Below are positions 1-6,789 of a stretch of 7,380 nt of DNA, piece after piece (the first letter of the stretch is position 1; each line of letters starts with the position of its first letter). Position numbers and translations under genes: made by a program. The DNA comes from Candidatus Shapirobacteria bacterium (GTDB lineage: Bacteria > Patescibacteriota > Microgenomatia > UBA12405 > JAUWLS01). The notes below the pieces were generated by a model that saw nothing but the letters and a program-made list of their open reading frames with translations, was not told where the DNA came from and did not search any database. Location of the stretch: NCBI GenBank assembly GCA_030667285.1, contig DAOUWE010000024.1, positions 1 to 7,380 of the forward strand. Direction: 5' to 3'.

Positions 1-30
1 GATGCCTTTAACCAGCTGAGCTATGGGCCC
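1..30 (-). pseudogene. 5' part of a second tRNA-like copy, cut by window edge
   Basis: The minus strand from base 30 repeats exactly the first 30 bases of the tRNA-like sequence at 125: acceptor strand GGGCCCA, D-stem GCTC and the AGCTGGTT loop. It stops at the window edge just before the anticodon arm. A 31-base AT-rich spacer plus the 3' end GGCCC of the upstream copy separates the two. Whether this copy has an intact anticodon and T arm cannot be seen. Confidence 0.45.
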
Positions 31-60
31 TTGAATAAAGATTATTGATTGTAAACGAAC

Positions 61-125
61 AGGGCCTTTTCCTACGACAATCCCAATTAAGTCGGGATGC
101 CTTTAACCAGCTGAGCTATGGGCCC
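61..125 (-). pseudogene. T-armless tRNA-like sequence, possibly a degenerate tRNA-Lys
   Basis: Read on the minus strand from 125, GGGCCCATAGCTCAGCTGGTT is a classic bacterial tRNA 5' half (acceptor strand, TA, D-stem GCTC, AGCTGGTT loop). The 3' end GGCCC (66-62) pairs with the 5' GGGCC, with T61 in the discriminator position. The anticodon arm forms a solid hairpin, ATCCCG/TGGGAT around ACTTAAT. Several features argue against function. The D-stem closes with only three pairs. The 7-nt loop lacks U33. The region between anticodon arm and acceptor is only 13 bases (TGTCGTAGGAAAA), with no TTCRA T-loop. Restoring two T's would give CTTTTAA, the tRNA-Lys(UUU) loop, on a CCCGA/TTGGG stem. I infer a decayed or misassembled tRNA; no CCA is encoded. 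Confidence 0.5.
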
Positions 126-202
126 TTGAATAAAGATTATTGATTGTAAACGAACAGGGCCTTTTTGGCCGAAGTCGACCCGTAGGTACAAAACGGGTTT
201 AG

Positions 203-208
203 TATAAT
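203..208 (+). promoter_or_regulatory. Probable -10 box of the lgt promoter
   Basis: A perfect TATAAT lies 28 bases before the lgt ATG, which would place the transcription start near 215 and give a leader of about 22 bases. No TTGACA-like -35 is visible at 16-19 bases upstream, and there is no TGn extension, so the call rests on the -10 alone. Confidence 0.45.
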
Positions 209-236
209 CTAATAGGTTTATTCTATCAACTTTTAG

Positions 237-884
237 ATGAAATTTAATCTTTACGGACTAGTGATTTATCTCTCTTGTCTTTTGGGGTATTGGGTAATGA
301 GCAAGAGGAATAAGGTGGTGAAACAGGAGGAACTAGATCGACTGGTGGTGTTTTTGATTCCGATAGGATTGGTTGGGGCCAGGCTTTATCATGTGATGGA
401 TACTTGGTGGTATTATCGGGAAAATTTAATAGAGATATTTTATATTTGGCAGGGTGGCTTAGGAATATTCGGAGCTTTGGTTCTGGGGGCGGTTTTGATT
501 CGACGATATGAGATAAAACTGGGAGTGCGAGGACGGCTTTTTTCTTTGTTTGCCGGAGTTTTGCCATTAGTTCAAGGACTGGGGAGAGTGGCGAATTTTC
601 TTAACGGAGAGGGATATGGAGTGGGCGGGAGGCCGGTTTGGCTGTACGAAGCGGTATTGAATTTAATTCTTTTTTGCGGTTTGTCTTGGTTGTGGAAAAA
701 GAGAAAGGAATTGGTTTTGTTGGGATATTTGGCAGGATATGGACTAATTCGTTTTTTGGTAGAAATTTACAGGATAGATACTTGGGTGATAGAGGGCGTG
801 AAGGTGGGGCAGGTATTGGGAGCGGGAATGGTGATTTTCGCAGTGATTAGATTTTTCGGAATTTTTCGTTTTTCAAGAAAGTGA
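237..884 (+). CDS. lgt: Prolipoprotein diacylglyceryl transferase (Lgt)
   Basis: Lgt moves the diacylglyceryl group of phosphatidylglycerol onto the lipobox cysteine of prolipoproteins in the cytoplasmic membrane, the first step of lipoprotein maturation. Seen here: multiple hydrophobic helices; GLVGARLYH (44-52); the family signature GRVANFLNGE (116-125) with R117, N120, E125 and G128 matching E. coli R143, N146, E151 and G154; PVWLYEA (133-139); and RFLVEIYR (172-179), matching the R239/E243 segment. Y6 in LYG corresponds to E. coli Y26. At 215 aa it is shorter than the usual 260-290, mainly because the N-terminus begins almost at the first helix. An in-frame TAG sits directly before the ATG, so no earlier start is available. 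No Shine-Dalgarno is present. It is the only plus-strand gene, and its 3' end overlaps rplS convergently. Signature residues make the call secure. Confidence 0.95.
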   Translation: MKFNLYGLVIYLSCLLGYWVMSKRNKVVKQEELDRLVVFLIPIGLVGARLYHVMDTWWYYRENLIEIFYIWQGGLGIFGALVLGAVLIRRYEIKLGVRGRLFSLFAGVLPLVQGLGRVANFLNGEGYGVGGRPVWLYEAVLNLILFCGLSWLWKKRKELVLLGYLAGYGLIRFLVEIYRIDTWVIEGVKVGQVLGAGMVIFAVIRFFGIFRFSRK

Positions 885-1158
885 GTTTGGCTCTTCTTGT
901 TTTTTTCTTTGTTTTTCTGACAACCTTAATTCCCTTAATCCAGGGAGAGTTCAGAGGGAAAATTCGCTCGACAGCTACTTTGTCTGCTCCGACCTTTCTG
1001 ACAGTGAAAGTTTTACTGGTTCCCCGACCGCGGATACCAAGAATCATACCCGTGAAAGGCTGTGTTCTTTCTTTGTCCTGTTCTTTGATGAGATAACTGA
1101 TTTGGACGGTATCTCCAACGCTAACAGAAGTGTCTTGAATAGTAGCTTTTAATGCCAT
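847..1158 (-). CDS. rplS: 50S ribosomal protein L19
   Basis: L19 (bL19) is a component of the large ribosomal subunit near the 30S interface. The 103-residue product matches the family end to end: VGDTVQISYLI near residue 13, the core FTGMILGIRGRGTSKTFTVRKVGADKVAVERIFPLNSPWIKGIKVVRK, seen as separate hallmarks GRG, TFTVRK and VERIFPL, then a basic tail ending RRAKLTFLKNEKFRKI. It is slightly shorter than the usual ~115 aa. The stop is TAA. The ATG at 1158 sits 44 bases after dnaE, behind its own promoter (-10 at 1174-1169), with room for only about four leader bases and no Shine-Dalgarno. In many bacteria rplS follows rpsP-rimM-trmD; here it follows dnaE. Its last 38 bp overlap the end of lgt on the opposite strand. 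Confidence 0.97.
   Translation of the reverse strand: MALKATIQDTSVSVGDTVQISYLIKEQDKERTQPFTGMILGIRGRGTSKTFTVRKVGADKVAVERIFPLNSPWIKGIKVVRKTKKKTRRAKLTFLKNEKFRKI
874..906 (+). terminator. Probable intrinsic terminator of lgt
   Basis: CAAGAA (874-879) pairs with TTCTTG (894-899), and GAG (883-885) with CTC (891-893), around the loop TTTGG, with an AGT bulge on the 5' side. Seven T's follow (900-906). The stem starts before the lgt stop codon (882-884) and everything lies within the antisense of the rplS 3' end. The T run corresponds to lysine codons of the L19 tail, so chance is possible. The stem is AT-rich and therefore only moderately strong. Confidence 0.5.
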
Positions 1159-1161
1159 GGC

Positions 1162-1197
1162 GAGGTTTATTATAAGCAGGGATGGGCAGAAAGTCCA
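1162..1197 (-). promoter_or_regulatory. rplS promoter, near-leaderless
   Basis: On the minus strand a -35-like TGGACT (1197-1192, four of six matches to TTGACA) is followed by exactly 17 bases and a perfect TATAAT (1174-1169). The predicted start is around 1162, four bases before the rplS ATG at 1158. The promoter fits into the short gap after the dnaE stop codon. The hexamers and optimal spacing are seen directly; the start site is inferred. Confidence 0.7.
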
Positions 1198-1202
1198 GGA
1201 TT

Positions 1203-4200
1203 TTAATTGAGAATAGATTTTATTTTTGCCTGGAATTCTTGGCTGTAATTTATGCCTTTATTTAGTTTGATTTTTTTTCCGTTGGGAAAGATGACTATTC
1301 CATTTTGTTTTCCAGGGTTGGTTTTTAGGAGCAGGTTTAGTTCTAAGAGTTGTTTGGAACCGGTGTTTTCAGGAACTTGAATTTGAAAGTCCGGTTGGTC
1401 CTCTAGGGTGTCTGGATTGTCAGTTATTTTTTCTGCTAAAAGCGAAGGGCGAGTTTCGTCACGAACAAAATCCATTCTGCCGTTTATTAGGATAGCTCTG
1501 TTTTCTTCGAGAATTTCTTTTATGAGATTGTAAGTTTCGGGAAAGATTACGACTTCTAAAGAATTGGTGTCATCTTGTATTTTTACGAAAGCCATTTCTT
1601 GACCGGAATTTTTGGTAATTATTCTTTTTACGGTCTGAATGACTCCGCAGACGATCACTTTTTGGTTTTCTTTTTCTTCTAAAATGTGATTGATGCTGTG
1701 AGAGATGGCCGGTAGAAATGGTTCGATCATTTCTCGAACAGGATTTCCGGAGAGATAGACACCCAGAAGTTCTCTTTCGTACTCCAGTAGTTCTCTTTGG
1801 GGTATTTCGTCTACGTCAGGAAGGGTGTCGGCGACGGTTTCTTTTTTGAGAGGATTTTTTGATTCGGAGTCGGTGAATAGGTTTTTCTGACCGGACTCTT
1901 TTTCTTTTTGGAGCTTGTCGGCTCTGTTTCTAATTTTATCTATAGCTTCTAATAAAGCATTCCTTTTTCCGAATTGATCAAAGGCTCCGACTCGAATGAG
2001 ACTTTCCAGAACCTTTTTGTTTACTTTTCTGGTACTTACTCTAAGACAAAAGTCAGTGAAGTTTTTGTAAGAGCCGTTTTCTTTTTTTTCTTCTAGAATG
2101 TTGCCGACTGCGGCCTCTCCGACGTTTTTGATGGCGTTTAGGCCGAAACGAATGGCTAGATTACCTAGAGATTTTTCATTCTTTTCTATGGAAAAACCGA
2201 TGCCGGAGATGTTTATGTCAGGAGGGTGAATAATAATACCCATACGTTTACATTCGTTGATAGCAATAGTTATTTTGTCGGCGTCTCCGGATTCTGAAGT
2301 CATCAGAGCGCACATAAATTCAACCGGATAATTGGTCTTCATGTAGGCGGTTTGATAAGCCACCATTCCATAGGCGGAGGCGTGGGCTTTGTTGAATCCG
2401 TAACCAGTGAAGGGCTGAATGAGATCAAATAGTTCTTCGGCTTTTTCTTTGGATAGTTTTCCAAAGGTTTGGACACCGTTTATAAATTTGTTTTTTTGTT
2501 TGTCCATTTCTTCAGGGATTTTTTTACCAATAGCTTTTCGGAATTTGTCGGCCTCCACCCAGTCGTATCCGGCGATGTAGACGGCGGTGTATAGACAGTC
2601 GTCTTGGTAAACGAGAAGGCCGTAGGATTTATCAAGATATTTTTCCATGCGAGGATCAAGATATTTGGTTTTTTTGGGATCTTTTTTGCGGGCAATGTAT
2701 TCCGGAATGATGGCCATTGGTCCGGGACGGTAGAGGGCAACCATGGCCATGATGTCCTCAATTCTTTCTGGTTTTAGTTCTTTGACGTACTTGGTCATTC
2801 CGGAAGAAGACATTTGAAAGACACCCATGGTTTCTCCTCGAGAGAGCATTTGGAAAGTTTTTTTGTCATCGATCGGTATTTTTCTTAGATCGATGTTTTT
2901 GTTTTTGGTTTTTTTGACATTAACAACCGCGTTTCCGAGAGTAGAAAGGTTGGTGATACCCAAAACATCAAATTTTATAAGACCAACGTCTTCTACGGCG
3001 TGCATTTCGTACTGAGTTACAATCTTGTCCCCTCCCCCACTTTCTCTTTGAAGGGGTGTAAAGTTAGTTAGTTCGGTGGGCGAAATGACAAGAGCGGCGG
3101 CATGGACAGAGCAATGGCGAGCAGTATTTTCTACTTTTTTGGCTAGATCGACTACTTTTTTTATGTCTTGATCTTCGTCGTACATTTTTTTAAAGTCCGG
3201 TGAAAGAGTAAGGGCTTTTTTTATAGTCATGGGAAAACCCTGACTGCCTTCGGGAATGGCCTTGGAGATACGGTCGGCAAAAGAATAAGGGTGATCTAGA
3301 ACGCGGGCTATGTCCCGAACAGCGGCCTTGGCCTTCATTCTTCCGAAAGTGCCGACTTGGGCGACTTTTTCTTGACCATATTGATCAATGATGTGATTGA
3401 TCATCATTTGTCTTTTGTCGTCGGCAATGTCCATGTCGATATCCGGTGGGGAAGGACGGGCGCGATTAAGAAAACGTTCAAAGGGGAGATTGTAAATCAG
3501 GGGATCAACGGTGGTGATTCCCAGAACGTAAGAAACAAGGGATCCGGCGGCTGACCCTCGGGTGTTAGTGATAACATCATTTTCTTGGGCCCATTTTATA
3601 AAATCTTCTTGAATTAGGAAGTAGGTGGCGTAGCCTTTGGAGCAAATGATATCCAGTTCGTAATCCAGTCTTTGTTGGGCTTCTTTACTGATTTTTCCGT
3701 AGTGTTTTTTGGCGGCAGTGATGGTTCTTTTTTTGAGATAAGATTCGGAAGTTTCTTTCTTGGGGAGTTTGAAGTTGGGGAAGCACCATTTTCCTAGTTC
3801 TATTTTTACTTTGCATTTTTTGGCAATTTCTACTGTGTTTTCAAGAGCATCAGGGAGAGAGGGCCAGTCCTTTTTCATTTCTTCAGGGGATTTAACGTAA
3901 AGATCGGGACTATCAATCATGGTTAGGCGATCGGCATCGGTGACTTTGTTTTGGGTTCCAATGGCAAGGAGAGCGTCTTGGGCTTCAGCATCTTCTTTGT
4001 TTAAATAGTGAGCGTCGGTAGTGGCCACAAGAGGAATGCCTAATTCTCTGGAAAGTTTAATAATCCCCTTGTTTGCCTTGCCTTGGTCTTCTATTTTTGG
4101 ATGATGTTGGATTTCGAGATAATAGTCTTTTTTAAAAAGCCGGTGATATTTTTGGGCTGTTTCTTTGGCTTTTTTCAAGTCATCGTTTCGGATGCTTGAG

Positions 4201-4628
4201 GCGACTTCTCCTTGTAGGCAGGCGCTGAGACAAATAAGGCCTTTATGGTGTTTTTCCAGAACTTCCCAATCAATTCTGGGTTTGTAGTAAAAGCCTTCAA
4301 GGTAACCAATACTTGAAAGTCTCATTAGGTTTTTATAACCTTCGTTATTTTTGGCCAAAAGTACGAGGTGATAAGGCTTTTTGTATTGAGGGTCTCGGTT
4401 GTGTCGGTCTTTGGGGGCCACATAGGCTTCGAATCCAATGATGGGATTTATGTCTTTCTTTTTCGCATTTTTATAGAACTCAATAACGCCATATAAAGAT
4501 CCATGGTCGGTGATGGCGACAGAGTCCATGCCCAGTTCTTTAACATTCTTTACTAGGTTTTTAGTTTTAGTTAGACCGTCTAACAGAGAATATTCTGTGT
4601 GTACGTGTAGGTGTACAAATTTTCCCAT
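1203..4628 (-). CDS. dnaE: DNA polymerase III subunit alpha (DnaE)
   Basis: This is the replicative DNA polymerase of the C family. From the chosen start (1141 aa) the order is: PHP domain (about 1-280); palm and fingers with GSAAGSLVSYVLGIT (358-372), catalytic D398 and D400 in PDIDMD, and D554 in KFDVLG; a helix-hairpin-helix region (IKNVGEAAV, about 833-841); a clamp-binding motif QKNLF (914-918); an OB fold (about 985-1065); and a C-terminal tail. All nine PHP metal ligands appear present: H8, H10, D17, H42, E67, H87, C137, D205, H207, suggesting intrinsic 3'-5' proofreading. A start 33 bases earlier (ATG at 4661) is also open but would overlap the MFS gene by 32 bases. I prefer 4628, because DnaE normally begins just before HLHVHTEYS and this ATG lies one base after the MFS stop. 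Neither start has a Shine-Dalgarno. The stop is TAA. Confidence 0.97.
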   Translation of the reverse strand: MGKFVHLHVHTEYSLLDGLTKTKNLVKNVKELGMDSVAITDHGSLYGVIEFYKNAKKKDINPIIGFEAYVAPKDRHNRDPQYKKPYHLVLLAKNNEGYKNLMRLSSIGYLEGFYYKPRIDWEVLEKHHKGLICLSACLQGEVASSIRNDDLKKAKETAQKYHRLFKKDYYLEIQHHPKIEDQGKANKGIIKLSRELGIPLVATTDAHYLNKEDAEAQDALLAIGTQNKVTDADRLTMIDSPDLYVKSPEEMKKDWPSLPDALENTVEIAKKCKVKIELGKWCFPNFKLPKKETSESYLKKRTITAAKKHYGKISKEAQQRLDYELDIICSKGYATYFLIQEDFIKWAQENDVITNTRGSAAGSLVSYVLGITTVDPLIYNLPFERFLNRARPSPPDIDMDIADDKRQMMINHIIDQYGQEKVAQVGTFGRMKAKAAVRDIARVLDHPYSFADRISKAIPEGSQGFPMTIKKALTLSPDFKKMYDEDQDIKKVVDLAKKVENTARHCSVHAAALVISPTELTNFTPLQRESGGGDKIVTQYEMHAVEDVGLIKFDVLGITNLSTLGNAVVNVKKTKNKNIDLRKIPIDDKKTFQMLSRGETMGVFQMSSSGMTKYVKELKPERIEDIMAMVALYRPGPMAIIPEYIARKKDPKKTKYLDPRMEKYLDKSYGLLVYQDDCLYTAVYIAGYDWVEADKFRKAIGKKIPEEMDKQKNKFINGVQTFGKLSKEKAEELFDLIQPFTGYGFNKAHASAYGMVAYQTAYMKTNYPVEFMCALMTSESGDADKITIAINECKRMGIIIHPPDINISGIGFSIEKNEKSLGNLAIRFGLNAIKNVGEAAVGNILEEKKENGSYKNFTDFCLRVSTRKVNKKVLESLIRVGAFDQFGKRNALLEAIDKIRNRADKLQKEKESGQKNLFTDSESKNPLKKETVADTLPDVDEIPQRELLEYERELLGVYLSGNPVREMIEPFLPAISHSINHILEEKENQKVIVCGVIQTVKRIITKNSGQEMAFVKIQDDTNSLEVVIFPETYNLIKEILEENRAILINGRMDFVRDETRPSLLAEKITDNPDTLEDQPDFQIQVPENTGSKQLLELNLLLKTNPGKQNGIVIFPNGKKIKLNKGINYSQEFQAKIKSILN

Positions 4629-4629
4629 A

Positions 4630-5886
4630 TCAACCGTGTTTTTTAATAATTTTACCGGCATTTACCAGGGCAAGTAGGGACAGGCTACTTAAAAGTATAC
4701 CGATTAAAGTTAAAAAAAGTCTAATACCAATTATTTCCACAGTGGTGGCAACCAGAAGTAGGGGCGGAAGGGAGGCTAGAGTAATTAGAAAGCTTAAGGT
4801 GCCAAAGACCCGGCCTCGAAATTGGGCGGTGGCGTATTCTTGGATAAAGGTTTGGGCTGGCACAATGGCCGAAGAGGCCGAAAAGCCGATAATGAAAATG
4901 AGGAACATGGAAATGGGAATTTTGAAGCTTGGTAAGCCGGGTATAAGTTGAGCAAAAAGAACAATGGAGAGTCCAAGAAGGCCTATTCCCCTACCGATCC
5001 ATTTATTCTTTCTTTCTTTTTTGTTGTAACGACTGAAGAGGAAAGTGCCAGAGACGACACCTATGGCCAGGGGAAGAACGAAAATCAGTCCGGCATCATA
5101 GAGGGAGATGTTTAGTATTTCCTTAGTAATAACAGGGACTACGGTGGTGAGGGAAGTAGTGATAATTTGGAAGAAAATGATAACGCCAATACTAATAGAG
5201 ATGAGTTTGTATTTGTTTAAATATTTGTAGCCTGACAGGGCAGCTTGAATAAACTCGGAGAAACTGTCTTTTAGATTGGAGCCAAAGTTTTTTAGTTTTA
5301 GAGAAGGGGCTGTTTTTTCGACAGGTAATCCGTAGACTGAAAAGGCGGCTAGTAATAACAAAATAGATCCGGAGAGAATTGAGCTTTGGGGTCCGAAAAA
5401 TTTGATCAGAATCGCGGAAGCGATGAAACCAAGGGCTAGAGAGGATTGGGCGGTGAAAAAGAATAATGAATTAGCAGTGGGTAAGAATTTTTTCGGGGTA
5501 AGATCAGGTATGCTGGCGGCTTCGGAGGGGAGATAAAATTGATTTAAGAAGGAATAAACAAAGGCAATTAAGTAGATAACATAGAGACTTTCTTGAGCGA
5601 AAAGATAAGAAAAAACAGTAAGAGCCTGAAGAAGATTGGCGATTAAAAGAATTTTTCGTCGAGGCAGGAGGTCAATAATGAGACCGGAAAAAGGCCCGAT
5701 AAGAATGGCGGGGAGAGAGTAAAAGATCCAAAGCATGGAGACGGCGAGGGTGGATTGAGTGCGAGCGTAAATTTGAGTTATGAGGACAAAGTTGATGGCG
5801 TTTATGGTGATTTGAGAGAGAGTTTGACTTGTCCAAAGACGTAGGAAGTTTTTATTTTTGAATAGTTCTTTGGCTTGAGAAAACAT
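4630..5886 (-). CDS. Major facilitator superfamily exporter, DHA3-like
   Basis: The 418-residue protein has about twelve hydrophobic helices in two groups of six, divided by a polar loop near residues 190-220, as in MFS transporters. Between helices 2 and 3, GPFSGLIIDLLPRRK (64-78) is the MFS motif A, with D72 and R76-R77. FRGRVFG (356-362) before helix 11 is typical of the DHA3/MFS_3 group (macrolide- or enterobactin-exporter-like proteins). It probably exports a small molecule by proton antiport from the cytoplasmic membrane; the substrate cannot be told. It starts 13 bases after htpX and its TGA is one base before the preferred dnaE start, so it sits mid-operon between a protease and the replicative polymerase. 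The bases before its ATG (TTTAAGTAATA) contain no Shine-Dalgarno. Family assignment is firm, subfamily moderate. Confidence 0.88.
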   Translation of the reverse strand: MFSQAKELFKNKNFLRLWTSQTLSQITINAINFVLITQIYARTQSTLAVSMLWIFYSLPAILIGPFSGLIIDLLPRRKILLIANLLQALTVFSYLFAQESLYVIYLIAFVYSFLNQFYLPSEAASIPDLTPKKFLPTANSLFFFTAQSSLALGFIASAILIKFFGPQSSILSGSILLLLAAFSVYGLPVEKTAPSLKLKNFGSNLKDSFSEFIQAALSGYKYLNKYKLISISIGVIIFFQIITTSLTTVVPVITKEILNISLYDAGLIFVLPLAIGVVSGTFLFSRYNKKERKNKWIGRGIGLLGLSIVLFAQLIPGLPSFKIPISMFLIFIIGFSASSAIVPAQTFIQEYATAQFRGRVFGTLSFLITLASLPPLLLVATTVEIIGIRLFLTLIGILLSSLSLLALVNAGKIIKKHG

Positions 5887-5899
5887 TATTACTTAAAGA

Positions 5900-6778
5900 C
5901 TAGAGCATTTTTTCCAGGGCAGCAACTCTATTTTCTAGACCGGGATGAGTACTAAAGGCATTGCTTAGTTTTTTGGTTTTAAACGGGTTTTGAATGTAGA
6001 GATGGGCGGTGGCCGGAGAGGCGGATTCTAAAGGTAAAGAGCTTTGAGAGATTTTTTTGAGAGCAGAGATTAGATAAGAAGGTTGTCTGGTGAGCTTGAC
6101 CGCCGAAGCGTCGGCTAAATATTCTCTTTGACGAGAGATGGCCAGCTGGATGAGCTTGCCGATGATGGGAGAAAGAATTAAAAGAAAGAGTCCCGCCAGG
6201 GCGAGGATTCCGGAAGAGTTTTTGGAGCGTCTTTTTGATAATCCCCCGGAATAATAAACACTGCGAGTAAGTAAAGAAAGAGATCCGATTAGGACAGCGA
6301 CAATCATCATCAGGCGAATATCGTAATTTTTGACGTGAGACAGTTCGTGAGCCATGACGGCTTCGATTTCACCCTTGTCAAGAATTCCCAGGAGGCCGGT
6401 AGTGGCGCAGACAGTAGCGTTTTTGGGATCACGGCCGGTGGCGAATGCATTGGGAGACGGGCTTTCGATGACGTAAATCTTCGGCTTGGGAATTCGGGCA
6501 ACAATACATAGATTTTCAACAGCGGTGTAGAGAGCGAAATGATCTTTTCGGTTGGCTGGCTGAGCCTTGTTAAGAGAGAGGATAATTTTGTCACCGTAGA
6601 AATAACTTCCGAAACTTCCGAGAATCGAAAATAGTCCGGCAAAGAGAAGGTAACCGGATCCAAGATCAAAAGCAATGGTTAGGGAATAGGTAGCCAGGGC
6701 AATAAAGATCACGAAGGCGGTCATGATAAAAGTTGCACGAAATTTATTACGGGCAATCTGTTCGTATACGTTTTGCAT
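5900..6778 (-). CDS. htpX: Membrane zinc metalloprotease HtpX (M48B)
   Basis: HtpX is an inner-membrane M48 metalloprotease that degrades misfolded membrane proteins with its active site facing the cytoplasm. The 292-residue product shows two N-terminal helices (about 15-37 and 41-61), PNAFATGRDP (109-118) near the active-site cleft, the zinc motif HELSH (H144, E145, H148), two further hydrophobic segments (about 156-172 and 190-214), and the third ligand E219 in REYLADASA. The C-terminal STHPGLENRVAAL is also a family hallmark. All catalytic residues are intact and the length is normal (280-300). It begins 11 bases after lemA, a pairing found in many bacteria, and precedes the MFS gene by 13 bases. 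No Shine-Dalgarno lies before the ATG; the upstream bases (ACACACCTTC) even resemble its complement. The stop is TAG. Confidence 0.95.
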   Translation of the reverse strand: MQNVYEQIARNKFRATFIMTAFVIFIALATYSLTIAFDLGSGYLLFAGLFSILGSFGSYFYGDKIILSLNKAQPANRKDHFALYTAVENLCIVARIPKPKIYVIESPSPNAFATGRDPKNATVCATTGLLGILDKGEIEAVMAHELSHVKNYDIRLMMIVAVLIGSLSLLTRSVYYSGGLSKRRSKNSSGILALAGLFLLILSPIIGKLIQLAISRQREYLADASAVKLTRQPSYLISALKKISQSSLPLESASPATAHLYIQNPFKTKKLSNAFSTHPGLENRVAALEKML

Positions 6779-6789
6779 GAAGGTGTGTT

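Larger units (their letters stand above)
1..165. repeat. Tandem direct repeat, two 70-bp copies at 95-bp period
   Basis: Bases 1-70 recur without a mismatch at 96-165; the first difference is c71 versus t166. The 25 bases at 71-95 complete one 95-bp unit. The left copy may extend past the window edge, so the true number of units is unknown. Each copy carries on the minus strand the start of a tRNA-like sequence (GGGCCCATAGCTCAGCTGG), an AT-rich spacer, and the GGCCC expected at a tRNA 3' end. Duplication is seen directly; whether it is genomic or an assembly artefact at a contig end cannot be told from the sequence. It is not a CRISPR: the repeat is too long and there is only one intervening segment. 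Confidence 0.9.

Noticed and set aside
1..165. CRISPR array
   Set aside because: Only two copies with one 25-base intervening segment, repeats of 70 bp with tRNA sequence, and no cas genes nearby.
126..170. Promoter for the tRNA-like sequence on the minus strand
   Set aside because: TTTACA and TACAAT-like hexamers occur in the AT-rich spacer, but no pair has acceptable spacing to each other and to base 125.
159..171. GGCC-TTTTT-GGCC hairpin as a terminator
   Set aside because: The stem is only four pairs and neither strand has a T run after it.
465..485. Loss of the E. coli Lgt histidine (HGG motif, here IFGA) as a sign of an inactive enzyme
   Set aside because: This position is often aromatic in Gram-positive-type Lgt (GGLAIYGG-like). 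The arginines and asparagine of the signature are present, so the enzyme is probably active.
237..884. Alternative genetic code (UGA read as glycine, as in Gracilibacteria/SR1)
   Set aside because: UGA ends lgt and the MFS gene at the expected lengths, and no conserved glycine is encoded by UGA in the reading frames.
244..1096. Open frames antisense to lgt and rplS, and in a second frame within lgt
   Set aside because: Low-complexity products with no recognisable family; they are shadows of two genes with clear conserved motifs.
1159..1202. Intrinsic terminator after dnaE
   Set aside because: The gap contains no convincing stem followed by a T run on the minus strand; it is occupied by the rplS promoter.
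2480..4976. Short open frames overlapping dnaE and the MFS gene on either strand
   Set aside because: They lie fully inside well-supported genes and show no family motifs or start signals.
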